Part shown: positions 11,127-23,240 of the stretch, one piece after another
How the letters are laid out: each line of letters begins with the position of its first letter
Numbering within the stretch: the first letter of the stretch is position 1
Source: Lenzites betulinus
Lineage: Eukaryota > Basidiomycota > Agaricomycetes > Polyporales > Polyporaceae
Direction of reading: 5' to 3'
Assembly (NCBI GenBank): GCA_022264855.1
Contig: JABYQU010000023.1
Location: 1 to 64,000 of the forward strand
DNA length: 64,000 nucleotides
Program-made: the position numbers and the translations under genes
The notes under the pieces: model-generated
What the model saw: the letters and a program-made list of their open reading frames with translations, nothing else
Database searches by the model: none
What the model was told of the DNA's origin: nothing

Positions 11127-12686
11127 ATGTCGCGTCCACTCATTCTCGCCTTTGTCCCCATACTGCGTAACTTGTGCATGGTGATACGTACAGTCGTCGG
11201 AATGCTCCGAATACGTGTACTGAATCTATCTGCGACCCGAGCAGAACAAAATCTCGCCAACCTCGCATGGTTGAATAAGCACGTGCAGCCCATCGCGTCC
11301 GATGGCCCAGCCCCGGACTCACCCACAACGCCCTTCGACACACACCATGATGTGCAACAGTCCTACAGGCACGTCTAGGCACGTGTGTCTGCTAGCTGCC
11401 AGTCCGATTCAGCACGGTGCAAAAGTCGCGCACATGTCCTGCAGCTCTGGCACAATCCCTCAGGCCCTCACGCGCACGTCTCGGGCACCCGTATTGGCGC
11501 GCCTGATGACTTTGCGCCACCTCCTTTGCTCTGCACATTTACCCCCCAAGGCATACGCAGGCTCGCTTTGACAGTCATACCTCTCGCCTCAGTCCCCCAA
11601 AAGTTCCAGCCATTTCTCGACGACGTATACGGGCAATGCCTGCACGAGGAATGCAGGAAATGTAAGGCGCGGTCTCCAACGCGGGCCCTCGCGTTACTGC
11701 GTTGCTTGGATGGAGATGGGTGTCTGGTCGCACTTCCCCTGACCTGTTTTAGAGAAGACGTGTCGCGCGCAGAGAACGTAGTGGTTGGTATCCGTACAAA
11801 GTGTCCTCCTGGCTCTGGGCACTGTTCGACCCGCGTCTTGCGCCTGTCCTCCCGCGTCCTAGAAGAGCTTGGTGTGGCACTAACATGCGTAGATGTGTCC
11901 ATCCTACGTCACTTTGAAGACCCGCTGGAGCCCAGGACACACAGGCAAGGGTTCTCGAGGGCAACGAGGATCACAGTATGGGACCTACAATCCGTGTCTG
12001 CCAGGTCTGTGTTCCGCCTTTCACCTGATACTGAAGAGGACCTGCGTGCGGTGGGCTACACGGTGACCCCGCTCGATTGCCAGTGGATCCCAAGGACAGG
12101 CAGAGGAGAAGAAGACATCATTCTGACGACTACGCTCAAGTGTGCAAAGGCGTCCAGTCCGCTTGAGCTTAATTATAGGACGCAAAATCCTCCCTATGTA
12201 TGGATCCACCTCCTGTTGACTGACAAATATTTACCACGACAACGTGTTTCTCGATCCACTGTAGCGACGGCTACGCCGTGCATGGCTCATCCGCTCCCAC
12301 TGATAATGGACGTCGACAAAATAGTTGTACCTTCAGATTCGACGCCGAGAGCTCCGCGTGCCTACTCGCCGAGGCCGAGTTATGCTCTCCGAACCTACCG
12401 ACGCAGGCCCATCGCAGGTCGCTATTCCCAAACCCGACGAATCTCGCAACCCCTTGTCGCATACAGGCGATTCACCGAACTCTGCGCGCGTGAGCTTTTC
12501 GCCTTCCTCGTATCGCCTGCGCGCACACTGATACACATCCGACATCCGCTTGGGCGCTATGACACCAACCAGCAAAGTCCTCGCCGGTTTCAGCGCTCAG
12601 TACTGAGCAGCCCCTGGAAATACATGTCCACGAAACCCAGGTATGTGGGGCTCGTGCACCTGCCATCATATGCGCGAGGTGGGTAG
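11127..12686 (+). CDS. Orphan protein or recent pseudogene with one in-frame TAG
   Basis: One frame is open from 11040 to 12686 except for a single TAG at 11376-11378. About 550 codons with one stop is far beyond chance at this base composition, so it is, or recently was, coding. The first ATG is at 11127. A 51-bp stretch (11352-11402; starts GTGCAA, ends CCAG) begins and ends on codon boundaries and would remove the stop if it is an intron, but its donor is weak. Cysteine and charged residues are frequent in the middle (QCLHEECRKCKARSP); the last third is Arg/Pro/Ser rich. Possible further exons follow: a spliced continuation near 12640-12710 into frames reaching 13009 or 13022, one holding CCQCDKTF. 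I recognise no family. Confidence 0.4.
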
Positions 12687-13186
12687 TAGAGCTAACTCAG
12701 GTACCAGATCATCGCGTCCATCGTAGGGGCCCGAGGATGGCTCGGATGGAGAGTATCGGAGGAGCAGTATGTGCGGTTTATAAGCATCTGTTTGACTACA
12801 TCCGTAGGAGGAATGTCTCTCGCTCATGCACAACGCTCCAGCAGCTGTCGGCTGCCCATACTAGAGGTGCTCTTCCAAGTTGGCAACACCTATTTTCCCT
12901 CGTGTCGGCCACACAGTGCTGTCAATGTGACAAGACTTTCCAGACTGTGGCTGGTCGTTGGTTCCACCATGAGCTTTTTCCTGCAACAGAGTACGTTCTG
13001 CTCGTATAACTATAAGATCTAGGAGAGTCAAAGGATATGCAATGAGCCGTAATGCGTGTGCTATAGCCGATACTACTAGTACTATAATAATACTTAGACT
13101 ACTTAGTACTAAGCTGACGCGCGTGATCTACATAAGGGCCGGTCGTCTCGCGCCGAGACGCGTCAAGAGCGCGTTTGATCTGTACC

Positions 13187-13207
13187 TCCCTCCTCCTCCT
13201 CCTCCTC
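13187..13207 (+). repeat. (TCC)n microsatellite
   Basis: A short run of CTCCTC triplets just upstream of the RNase H2 subunit C start, probably in its 5' leader. Confidence 0.6.
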
Positions 13208-13233
13208 CCACTACTAGTCCTAGTCACGCCATC

Positions 13234-14080
13234 ATGTCCTGTTCCTCTCTTAAAATCGGTCCTTCTGAGAGTCCATTGCCTTCGACAATCCCTCATCTTA
13301 TGCCGTTTCACGTCGGCTACACTGGACCAGCACCCATCTCCACTTACTTCCGCATCCGTCGCGCCCCAGAGCCCACCTATGGTCGCGAATCTCAGCCCAT
13401 ACCCTCGAAAGACGCCCCTGTCGAATCTCAGGAGACTTCAGACTCTCAAGCAACTCTGGTAGCGAGCTCCTCCGCCTCACCGACGCCAGCCCCAAGCTCT
13501 ATCGGGCCTACTGCATCGTCTGCGACTGTCGTAGATGTGGATATGGACGCGTCGACTGGCGATGTCCCTGAATACGAAACTTCCCACTATACGTCGGCCT
13601 TTCGAGGTCGGTCGCTGCATGGCCTCAAAGTCGAACTCCCGAAGGGATATGTCGGTGTTGTACTGCGCGCCCCAGATAGTCTCAAGGCGAAAGGCGTCGA
13701 GCTTTCGAAGGCGGAGGAAGCGCATACATCAAAAACACGCGCAAAGGCGAAATCCAAAGGCTCGGGAAAGAGGACGCGAGGATCTAAGCGAGCCGAGTCG
13801 CCCGTGCAGGTCGATGAAGATGTCGACGAGGTACCGGCACCCGGGGATCGGGACGAAGGCTCCGTGCGCGTACTCAACCCGACTGCCTCCTTCTCCTCGT
13901 TCATGCTGTGGCACCCCGACATTCCAGTGGACGAGGGTCGTGATGGGTATCTGCGTTCGCTCACAGAGTGGACGCGACTTGCAGCCGAGGTGCGTGTAAT
14001 CTCCCGCGCTCTCTGGCGGAGCTCAATTGACCTATACATTCCTCCAACACACGCAGATACATCGTGTGGATGAATGTTAA
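13234..14080 (+). CDS. RNH203: Ribonuclease H2 subunit C, 259 aa
   Basis: Exons 13234-13989 and 14057-14080 are split by a 67-bp intron in phase 0; the second exon adds only IHRVDEC. The N-terminal half has the subunit C pattern HLMPFHVGYTGPAPISTYF, followed by a long Ser/Pro/Thr-rich insert. The second conserved block is YTSAFRGRSLHGLKVELPKG and then YVGVVLRAPD. The ending FMLWHPDIPVDEGRDGYLRS and LTEWTRLAAEIHRVDEC is the conserved C-terminal helix region. In the heterotrimer this subunit, with subunit B, supports the catalytic subunit A, which removes single ribonucleotides and RNA-DNA hybrids in the nucleus. The catalytic activity is not in this chain. The insert also holds a Lys/Arg-rich stretch (SKTRAKAKSKGSGKRTRGSK) that could serve as a nuclear signal. 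The frame is open further upstream, but this ATG best fits the family start. Confidence 0.9.
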
Positions 14081-15290
14081 GACTTCAGCCATATATTTGC
14101 GAACTTCTCCAACGAGCGATCAGTTGTGTCTTGGACGGAGATAGGTTGCCGCCGTCTTTGAAGTTGTTACAGGTTGTAAGCCTCCTGTGAAGCGGTGCTT
14201 ACTGCCACAGGCAAGGACTTCTAAACCCGCTAAGCGCTGCCGGTCTATACTGCCGACAGTAGACGACAGGCTGAGGCAAGGGCGCGGGACGTCCGGCCGG
14301 ATGTCATACATGCACGGCAGGCAGTGGCCCATTGCCGCCCAAGCAAAATCCTTTCCAAACCCAAACAAGAGGTGAGCCCTGGACAAAAGTCGTTTGCAAC
14401 TCATTCAAACATGATGAGTCGGCCGAAAGTTTACCTCTTGTCTCGACTTTTGGATTCACTTTAGCCTATCCGCAATGGTCTAATACCCACCGCGACAGCT
14501 CCTCTGGTGGCAGACGGCGCCTCACAACCCGGCCATCGCGCACGCCGAATCGGTGTAAAGCCCCGACGTGTATATGTACCTCCGGCCCAACGCATCGCCA
14601 TGATGGGCAATCAATGCCGTTGGACTGCGATTGACCCACCAGTTCGTGAACCCTTCGCGCGACATGTGGACGCGTACTGCCAGCGTATAGCTCGTCAAAG
14701 AAACCCCGCGAGGCGGTGCACACTAAAACAGACTAAAACAGACTTTGCATGCGCGCTGAGTATTTCCGGTGTACCACCACTGTCGCTGCGATCAACGAGC
14801 CAATACTCCAGAGACCATAGCAGAGCCGCAACGACGCGGTCGCCACGACGTTGATGTGCGTGGGGCGTGTGTACTTTCCGCGCCTGCCCATCTCCTGCGC
14901 ATGCCATCTATCATCCGTGGTCAACGTCGGAACGCCATGGCTGTTACCGCGCCTGCGCGCCGGCAGTTCTCGAGCTTCGGTGGTCCTGATTGTCGCTGCC
15001 CTAAATTCAGTCCCAGCGTATATAGTCTTGAGGTGTGCTGTGCGCCTCGGACGCTTTCTCTCCACCTTTCCCCTTTCTTGCCGCCAGGTCGAGTCTCTGG
15101 GCCGATCTCTTGAGCTTTACATTTCTTAGCGTTTGCTGTCTTTCGCTTGACCTCTACACTCCCTTCGTACAGACCCACGCACGCCAAAAGCTCGCCCTCT
15201 GTGCGTACCGCCCCTGCCCTTTCAGTCGTGTCACAACGCACTTCTGACACAAGCCCCTCTCATCTGTAGCACTCCACCCTGTCACTCAAC
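14081..15290. other. Intergenic stretch, no supported gene
   Basis: No family-like frame. A TATA-like TATATAG lies at 15019-15025, about 265 bp upstream of the next start. The 10-bp unit ACTAAAACAG is repeated twice in tandem near 14722-14741. Confidence 0.55.
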
Positions 15291-16502
15291 ATGGTCAGCT
15301 TCTACGACCTCGTCAGTGGCATGTTCGCCGGACGTGGCCTTCTCGCTTCGACTGTAGGGCCGAAGTCAACGGCACTGGGCGCAACAGCTTTCGCCAGGCC
15401 AGTGGCGTTGGCCACAACGGGCTCGGTGATCCCGACAGCGCCAGGCCCGAACGACGTCTTCAACGAGGGCGCGAACTGCACGTTCTCGTGGACGCCAGAC
15501 CCGTCGGGCGTGTGGACGCAGACGGACGTCGAGCTCATGACAGGGGACAACTTTAACATGGTGTACATCACGAGTGAGTGAGGTTCTGCACGCTCCACCT
15601 GCGCGCGCGCCCGCGCGTGTACCCCGCATTCTGTCGCGATCCGGCGCCGGCGTGGCGCGCGGGTGCTCGCGTATGTGTGCATGCGAGTACGGGCGATGCT
15701 AATGGGCGCGCGCGATGCTACAGCGGTCGCGTCGTTCGACGGGACGGACGCGTCTATCTCCACGTTCAGCTATCCCTGTCCCGAGGTGCGTTCGCCCCAC
15801 CCGCTCTTCCGTGCGCGCGCGCTCACCCCCCATCCCCATCCCCATCCCCCCTCCTCCGCCCTTCGCACACAGGTCACGCCGAACTCCGCGATCTACTTCT
15901 ACCAGTTCACGACCCCGAAGGACCCGGCCGCGCGCGAGTGGACGACGCGCTTCGCGATCGCGGATGCGCAGGGAAACACGACCCCGCCCCCGAACGCGAC
16001 GCAGCCCGGCGCAGACCCGAGCACGACGCCCATCCCGTGGGGCACCGGCGCGCTCAAGGACCCGTCGCAGGCGGCGCCCGAGCCCGCGTACCTGCTCCCT
16101 GCGGGCGCCGCGCCGAGCGGGAATGCGACGGCGAGCGCGTCGGCGTCGGGAAGCGCTGGTGGGAGTGTGAGTGCGAGCATGAGCGTCACCGCCAGTGCTA
16201 GTGTCAGCGCGAACGCGACGGACTCGGCGGGGTCGACGAGCGCGCTGTCGACTTCGGTGTCTGCGGTGGGCACCGATTCTGTCACGGTGGGCGGGGCGAC
16301 CGTTACGCACACGAACACGGTGACGCCTGCACCTGCGGCGCCGACGACCTCGAGCGCGGTGAGCAGTTCCGGGCAGAACGGGTCCGGGAATGGGAGCGGG
16401 AGCAACAACGGGGCGCTGTCCCTCGCGGGCGCGCGGACGGGGTTGGGACAGGCGTTGCTTGCGCTCGGCCTGACGGCCGTCGGGGCCGCGGTTCTGTTCT
16501 GA
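15291..16502 (+). CDS. Kre9/KNH1-like GPI-anchored Ser/Thr-rich protein, copy 1, 324 aa
   Basis: Exons 15291-15573, 15724-15785 and 15873-16502 join in phase; intron 1 is long (150 bp) and very GC-rich. The core is a Kre9/KNH1-type N-terminal domain: IPTAPGPNDVFNEG, CTFSWTPDPSGVWTQTDVEL, MTGDNFNMVYITT and VTPNSAIYFYQFT. A long Ser/Ala/Thr-rich stalk follows, likely O-glycosylated. The end is a hydrophobic GPI-attachment signal (ALLALGLTAVGAAVLF) after SGNGSGSNNGALS. Such proteins are anchored at the plasma membrane or built into the wall; their exact activity is poorly known. It is a tandem paralog of the gene at 17346-18251, with identical intron phases and the same 62-nt middle exon. Odd point: residues 1-45 lack a clean signal peptide, unlike copy 2, so the true first exon may lie elsewhere or the copy may have changed its N-terminus. 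Confidence 0.85.
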
Positions 16503-17345
16503 GATGGCACGTCTGCAATTCGACGAGCGTCATGGTTGGTCTGGTGCTTCGAGCCTGGACGACTGGGAGGAATCGAAGCAGGACGGTGGGTTTGTGAATA
16601 CAACGCACGGTGGATGCTTTACTGTTGCATACGACATCTGGTTCTCCTCAAATTGCTCTCGAGCTACGATGCGTAGGACTTTTTTTATAGTTATTACTTG
16701 TACAGCTGCTTAATTGGCAGTCTACCTTTCATCACGACCAAGTTTGATAATCACCGGCGGGTGGGGCTCCGCTGAACGCGACGTCCGAGGACTCGGCTGT
16801 GGGTAAAAGCATGCGCACGTCTGATGGCAGTAAGTATATCTGTTGTTAACTGTACACGCCCCAGCGCGACGCAGCCAGGTATGCGATCTACGTGATGCCC
16901 CTGCTCCTAGAGTCACTTGGAGCTACGTGCATACTTCCAGTACTGCATGTTATATCTGAGTAAGTAGATCCTGGGGCAAAGCTGTGATGCTAAAAATAGG
17001 ACACGCAAATAGGCGTAGCGTACCTCCGGCCACGTGGTTATGACAGCAGGCGCCCAGATAGGAGGCGCCGGTGCCTCGGCCTGAAATGGCCTGCAACTGT
17101 CAAGCCCCTTGCTCTTCCTCCATCTCCATCGTCCTCGACGTGCTCCGTGTCCCCCAACGCTCGTGGTCGTCGTACCTGCCTATCCTTTACTCCGTCGCTC
17201 TTTTAGCACTCACTTAGTTCGCAGCCCTAGCTCCCCAGGTGCGTTTCTTTACGACCCATCGGGTTACAGTCGCTCAAAGGACGTTATATTAAGCCAGCTC
17301 AACAACCCCATTCCACGCGACCTAAGTTCGAAAATATACCTCACG
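16503..17345. other. Spacer between the two GPI-protein paralogs
   Basis: It holds the 3' end of copy 1 and the promoter of copy 2. A pyrimidine-rich block near 17109-17220 precedes the second start. No other coding frame is supported. Confidence 0.6.
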
Positions 17346-18251
17346 ATGTTCTCATACGCTGCCATTGTTGCCCTCCTCGCGAGCGCTGCCGTCGTCAGTG
17401 CCGACCCCACACCTACCGCGCCCGGCCCGGGTGACGTTTTCAAGGAGGGTGGCCAGTGCACTTTCACCTGGGATGTCGATCCCACCGGTACCTGGACGGA
17501 GATGAACGTCGAGCTCATGACTGGGGACAACCTCAACATGATCCATGTCACCAGTGCGTCACATGACAATCGAGCTTTTATACCATGTAGCTGAAATTAT
17601 AATGCAGCCGTGGCAACGATTGACGGCACCGACGCGGCCACGACGTCGTTCAGCTATGCCTGCCCCGAAGTGAGTACATAAGTGTCTGGGATATTCGTGA
17701 CCCTTGCGCCTCATGCAGTGCTGACCATCGCCCTTCCTCAGGTCACCCCCAACTCTGCCATCTACTTCTACCAGTTCACCGCCTCCGCCTCGTCGAACCG
17801 TACTTGGACCACCCGCTTCACCATCGCCGCCGCCGACGGGACCACCACCCCGCCAGTCAACACGACCCAACCCGACGGAAAGGCCGTTCCCTGGGGTGTT
17901 GGCGCGCTCGTAGACCCCTCTACTGCGGTCGCTGCCCCCTCGTACCTCACCGGCGGCACGTCCGCTGCTAGTAGCGCGCCCAGTGCTTCCAGTGCTCCCG
18001 CAGGTTCCTCCGCCTCACAGTCCTCCGCCGCCGCTCAGGTCACCCCGTCTGCCTCGGCTACGTCCAGCAAGGCCTCTGCGGCGCCCTCCTCCAGCGCGTC
18101 GGCTGGCAACACCACGGGCGACGTGAGCGCCAGCAACACGACCTCTTCTAACAACAACGCTGCTGTGGGCGCGCTCGCACTCGACGGCCAGCTGGTCCGC
18201 GCCGCCGTTGCGCTCAGCATCGCCGCGCTCACGTTTGGTGCAGTGCTCTAG
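17346..18251 (+). CDS. Kre9/KNH1-like GPI-anchored Ser/Thr-rich protein, copy 2, 259 aa
   Basis: Exons 17346-17553, 17608-17669 and 17742-18251 keep phase with introns of 54 and 72 bp. A clear signal peptide (MFSYAAIVALLASAAVVSA) leads into PTPTAPGPGDVFKEG, CTFTWDVDPTGTWTEMNVEL and MTGDNLNMIHVTT, then VTPNSAIYFYQFTASAS. A Ser/Ala stalk and a hydrophobic tail (AVALSIAALTFGAVL) complete the GPI-anchored layout. It matches copy 1 exon for exon (the middle exon is 62 nt in both), showing a tandem duplication. Copy 2 has the family's ordinary N-terminus, so it probably keeps the ancestral form. Expected site: outer face of the plasma membrane or cell wall. Confidence 0.9.
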
Positions 18252-20153
18252 ACGGCGCCATGAGCACAGTGCACACGGGAATACCATGGGTCTAGTGACG
18301 CAACGCAAATCCGTCAAACCGATTCGAGATGCGTTGAAAATCTCGAGTGGTGTTGGCAAACCCTGGTCGTCCTTGTAGCCTCCTCCGCCCCTGGTGAACC
18401 TCAATCCTTTTATCGATCTCAGTGGACACAGTAGCGGATCTTCTTTCTTGTTCTGATCGGGCTCTATTGCATCTATGAAATATATCCGGGATTTCACCAG
18501 CGACCAAATGGAGCACCGCGAGCACACTGGGTATGCGTTGAGCATTCAATCCTATGCGAGTGTCAGAGATCTTTCGCGCGAAAGATGAGATAAAGATAGA
18601 CAGCCGGGACACAAGTCATTATGGAAGCCACCTGAACGCACGGAGCCGACGACGGCGTCAGCCCGCAGACGAGAAGGCGCCCACGGCAAGCCGCAAAGCA
18701 GCATTGAGTTCCCACTCATCTTACTCTCCGCGGGCGGCGAAGGATGACCGATGATCTGCAGGGTTCTATTGCAGGGCTGGCGGCTGTGGGTCCGTGCACC
18801 ATGCGACGGCGACGCCGGGTGTCCTGGGCAACCCTTCGGTCTCAATCGTCGGAGGGCTGCTACAGCGGGTCCGAGCGCGACGGTCCTATGCCCGCACTTT
18901 CGGAGCTACGGGTATGTGTATTCAATTTCCATGCATGCGAGTCGTTGCCCGCGTTGATGGAACTTGCGATCGTCCTGGGACATGGCCTAAGTGCTCCTGC
19001 AACTTTGGCAGTTTGCGATTATCAGCCGCAGCGAGTACACGCTGCCTCCGCGCACCTTGTCATGGTCAGTTGAGGCTTGGCTGGCGCTGTCGCCGTTGCT
19101 GGAACGCCGGAAGCTGTATGCTATGGAATTCGGTCAACGTTCCACCATCGGTGTCAACACTGTTCTTTGGTAACTAACACTGATACGTCTGCCGCCGCAG
19201 TCGCAGCATAAGGCATAAGGCACCCATATAAATGCTGGTGCGTGGTGAGGATAGAAGCTATCGGCAGGAATGAAGCGATATTGTTTTCTGTTCAGACAGC
19301 GTTCAACACTCAGTGTTTCCGATGCATGAACGCACTGTCAAGTTTGCTGCAGGGCAAGGAAGTTGACGTTGTCGAACTAGGTTACATAGACGCCGCACGC
19401 TTTAACAGGCGCCCACATGTTGGATGAACGTCTTACAAGTCGCCATCATCTGTCGTGGACGACCTGCAGCAGCGCACTAGCAGCGCCGCCTCTCAACTGC
19501 GCGCGGACTTTGGGCCAGCATAAACGTGTCTGAGGTCGGACTCTATCTGCGTACGTGCGTTGGATGTACAAACTGCTGACCTCGTTTGCACAGCTCGATC
19601 GGCCAGTTGCTGCGCATAGCGGAAAAGACCCGCCGGGAGCGCAAGGGCTGACCTTTACCCCTTCTGGAAGTTCACACACCGCAGCGCCAGCGGATGGCTG
19701 CGAGCTGCCTGTGGATCGATCCGATCCGAGTGGAGGGTCCAGTTGCATTAAGGCACTCCGCCTGCGACCATGTAACGGCAACTTTTGGTGAGACTTCGTC
19801 ATACAAGAAATGGAGGGACCGTCTACTTTGTGCCCTTTCCACAGAGAATATATACCGTGCAGAGCGATGATGTTTCTCCACAGAACGGTTTTGTGGCGGA
19901 AGAATGCAAGAGCCACTACAGATGGGCGCAACGCCTGCGGCACGACGGAGGCTTCAGACCATCGAGGTAACCCGATTTACGGTGCCAAGATCTGCTGTGA
20001 TTTTGACGGGCACAAAAGGGGTTGCAGTATTGCCTTCCATGCTACATTCGCGCGGCTGACAGTCGCCGTATGCGCTAATAGCTGCCAGTATACAAATAAG
20101 TAATCGGTCAAATTGCCTGCGACATCGCCCCCTTCACGCTCTTGTTCTCTGTT
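18252..20153. other. Gene-poor stretch, no supported gene
   Basis: Nearly 2 kb where frames are short and conflict between strands. I see no domain, RNA gene or clear repeat. Confidence 0.5.
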
Positions 20154-22054
20154 ATGCGCCTCTCATTCTCTTGGCTTTCCTGGTTTCCTCCCGCTCGGCT
20201 GCCTCGGTACCAAACTCTGGATGTGGAAGACGGCTCTGAACCACGGCAGCCCTCACCACTAAGTCTACGCAAGCACAGCCGATCGCTATTCATTCTATTC
20301 ACTCTCTTGCTTGGCTCTATCGTTTGCCTAATATTTGTTCTACTTGGTCTCGACGCACATTGGGACCGACGATTTTCGTCACTACTATTACCCTCTCCTG
20401 CTACTAACAGTAACAGTACTAGCAGGGCACAGCCGCGCCTGCATGATCAGCGACGGCTCGCCGCCTCGCTCCCCACTTTCCTTGCCACCCACATCGACTC
20501 TCCTTCGACACACTGGGCGCCAGCCTCGATGAACAGTTGTCCACCAGGCACACCGTCCTACCTTGCTCCCTGCCTCGCACGAAGACGAGAAGGCGCCGTA
20601 TATGGCGAAGAGCTTCTCTACCCCGACTTCCGTATAAGGGTGCCGCTCTTCGCTCCCAACAGGACGGACGATTCCCCAGCCTGGCGCCGTTTGCTGAGCG
20701 CGATCGCCGAGCGCGCGGCGTTCTGTGGGGACGGTGAGTGGGCGTGCTACCGTGGGCAGACCGGGCAAAATATCGTGAGTGCATCATTCGACGACGTAGA
20801 ATATTGTGGTGAGACACCGCTGAATATCCACAGGTCCTCGCCAACGCAACATACCGAGGCAGCCCCGCCCCCGACCTCTGGAATGACGGGGCGTGCATGG
20901 GCGACGGGGTCACCACAGAAGGCCTCGAGACTGCGTCTGCCAACGCCACCATCAACACGCTCGCCGACGCAGAAGCCTATCAGGATGCGTTCCCGCTCGA
21001 TACGCTGCTCATCGCGACGCCCCCGGACTCTTGGTCATTCCAGCACTTCCTGGACCGCGTCACGTACGTCCTCACCGCCACCCGCGCCTTTCCCTGAGTT
21101 CAAGTTCGACGCGCTCGCTAACGTCCACTGCTACGGTCCGCTGCCGCGCGCAGACACATCGTCGCCCAGGGGCACCACTTCTCGCTCGGCCAGGCCGCGC
21201 CCGACGTCGTGACCGGGCGCGCCCCCGGCGGGTCCGTCGCGGAGATGTGGGAGCTGATGGGGCTCGGGGGCGGGAGGGTCCACCACAGCGCGCGGCGCCT
21301 CGCCGCTAAGACGGTCATCTTCTCGTGCCGCGCGCCGCTCGTCCACCCGTGGCTCTCGCTGCGCTCGCTCGAGCTGTTCGGGCTCGACCCGGCGGGCGTC
21401 CCGATCGACCGGCGGAAGAAGGTGAGCGCACGCGCTGGATTCGCGATTTGCGGGGGGCAGGCCGCTCATTCGCGCGCGGGGGCTTGGATTGGCAGGTCGT
21501 GTACGTGAGCCGGTCGCATGGCGCGACGTCCAACGGCGGCAGGCGCGTCCTCAACGAGGACAAGATGCTGGACCAGGTCCGCGCGCTCCTCGTTGAACGT
21601 GGGCAGGGCGAGGAGCTCGTGCTGTTCCACGAGCTCGATATCTCCCCCCAGCCGGCGCTCATGAAATGGTTCCACGAGAATGTGCGCGCAGTAGTTGGGC
21701 CGCACGGAGGGGGGCTGTATAACCACCGCTGGTGAGTGCACCATCCCCATGCGCTCTAGTCAGCCCCGCTCACCTGCGCTCAATGACAGGGCGGGCCGCG
21801 ACACGCTGGTCCTGGAGCTGATGCCGCGCACAAAAACCTCGCACATGTTCTGGGAGGAGGCGGGCGTGCTCGGCCAGACGTACGCCAACGTCCTCCTCGA
21901 GCCGATCAGCAACACCTCTACGGACATGGACGCGGACATCCCCGCCGTGCTTGCGCTCCTCGGCGCGCATCTTGGGAAACCGGATCCGCGTGGCTCGCCG
22001 ATCGAACGGCAGTACCGCTGGCATGCCCCAGAGCTGCTTGGGGACGAGCAGTAG
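20154..22054 (+). CDS. GT61 family glycosyltransferase, EOGT-like (DUF563), 539 aa
   Basis: Five exons (20154-20774, 20834-21063, 21154-21421, 21496-21731, 21790-22054) keep phase throughout. The protein is type II: a short cytosolic N-terminus, one membrane anchor at residues 44-66 (SLFILFTLLLGSIVCLIFV), a luminal stem and a C-terminal DUF563 catalytic domain. Conserved blocks include SCRAPLVHPWLSLRSLEL, VVYVSRSHGATSNGGRRVLN, VRAVVGPHGGGLYNHRW and AGRDTLVLELMP. GT61 members transfer GlcNAc or xylose; animal EOGT glycosylates EGF repeats in the ER. Donor and acceptor here are unknown. It probably acts in the Golgi or ER. The frame would open 12 nt earlier with TTG; the ATG at 20154 is the first proper start. 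Confidence 0.9.
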
Positions 22055-23240
22055 ATGAAGGGGGGTGGGGGGATTGGACTATGTGTCGGTCATGGACGCA
22101 ATTTACAGTACTGGTGATCATATATTCGGTGCGTGTAGTGTAGCTGACTTCTATCTCGGATTTAGACCGTCGTTGTAACATAATGTAAATACTGAGTAGA
22201 CGCGGCGTTACGAGTAATGTGTATCACAGAGCGAATAGACTATAGCGTGCTCATCTTTCAAGTTGAGTGATTGGTACGTTACGTCGGCTACGCTAGTCTA
22301 CTGCCTACCATAGGGCACGGCCCTGACGGGCAATAAATGGGAGTTAAAGAAAAGAAAGAAGTTGAGTGATTGTTTAATCATCGGGCCTGTCCCGACCCTC
22401 ATGTACAGGCATCCATGATCCATCCTTCTATCCACCAAGAGAAACTCGAACCATCTACAGATACGGCCAGAACACAGTAAAGCAACAATTCCAACGCACT
22501 TCTTCGTTAACGATGTGATCCTAGTGCCGGCGAATCCACATGCTACCGCAGTAAGGATCACATCCTGTGAATCACTGGAACAGCGAGCGGAACAAGGTAC
22601 AAATCTAAAGATTAATGCACACCAAGGCTTCCCTCACAGCCAGAACGTCCCCATATGTTGTCAGCTCGTCCACTTAGCACTTTCCCATTGCAGGCAGGCA
22701 AGCTTACTCGCCAAACCCAGACCAGGAAGCGGCGACAGCAAGGCCAGCGCCAACACAGCAACTTCTCCCTCTCGAGGCTATGGGAGGCTGTGGGCCCCGA
22801 CCCGCGCAGCACCCCGAACCAGTGCGAACATCCATGGAATACGAGTGGTATCAAAGCGTATTGTAACAATACAAGAGCGCGGCGTGAGCGACAAGCAGCC
22901 CACGGTCCGCCAGACCGCGCGCGCACTGGCAGCGGACGCGGCATTAGCAGGGGCAGGGGGGGCGGGTATGGTACATGCGGATCCGTGGGGCGAAACAGGG
23001 TGGCTAGCAAGCGTGGTGCGAAGCGGACAGGATGCGGGTGCGAAGCTAGATGGAGTGGTATTACGGCAGTGGGGGTAACGAAGGGCGGGCGGCTCGGGCG
23101 GGGGCATTGAGGGATTGTGACATCTGCGCCGATGATCAGCCCCAACAAACGGGTGCTGCGCACGGCGGAGAGACGCACCTGAGATACAAGACCCAAACCG
23201 GCAGGACATGTACATCTCATAACTTATCATTACGCGTATT
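22055..23240. other. Intergenic stretch, no supported gene
   Basis: This lies between the 3' ends of two convergent genes. Overlapping GC-rich frames at 22515-23230 on both strands look like mirror frames without family features. Confidence 0.55.
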
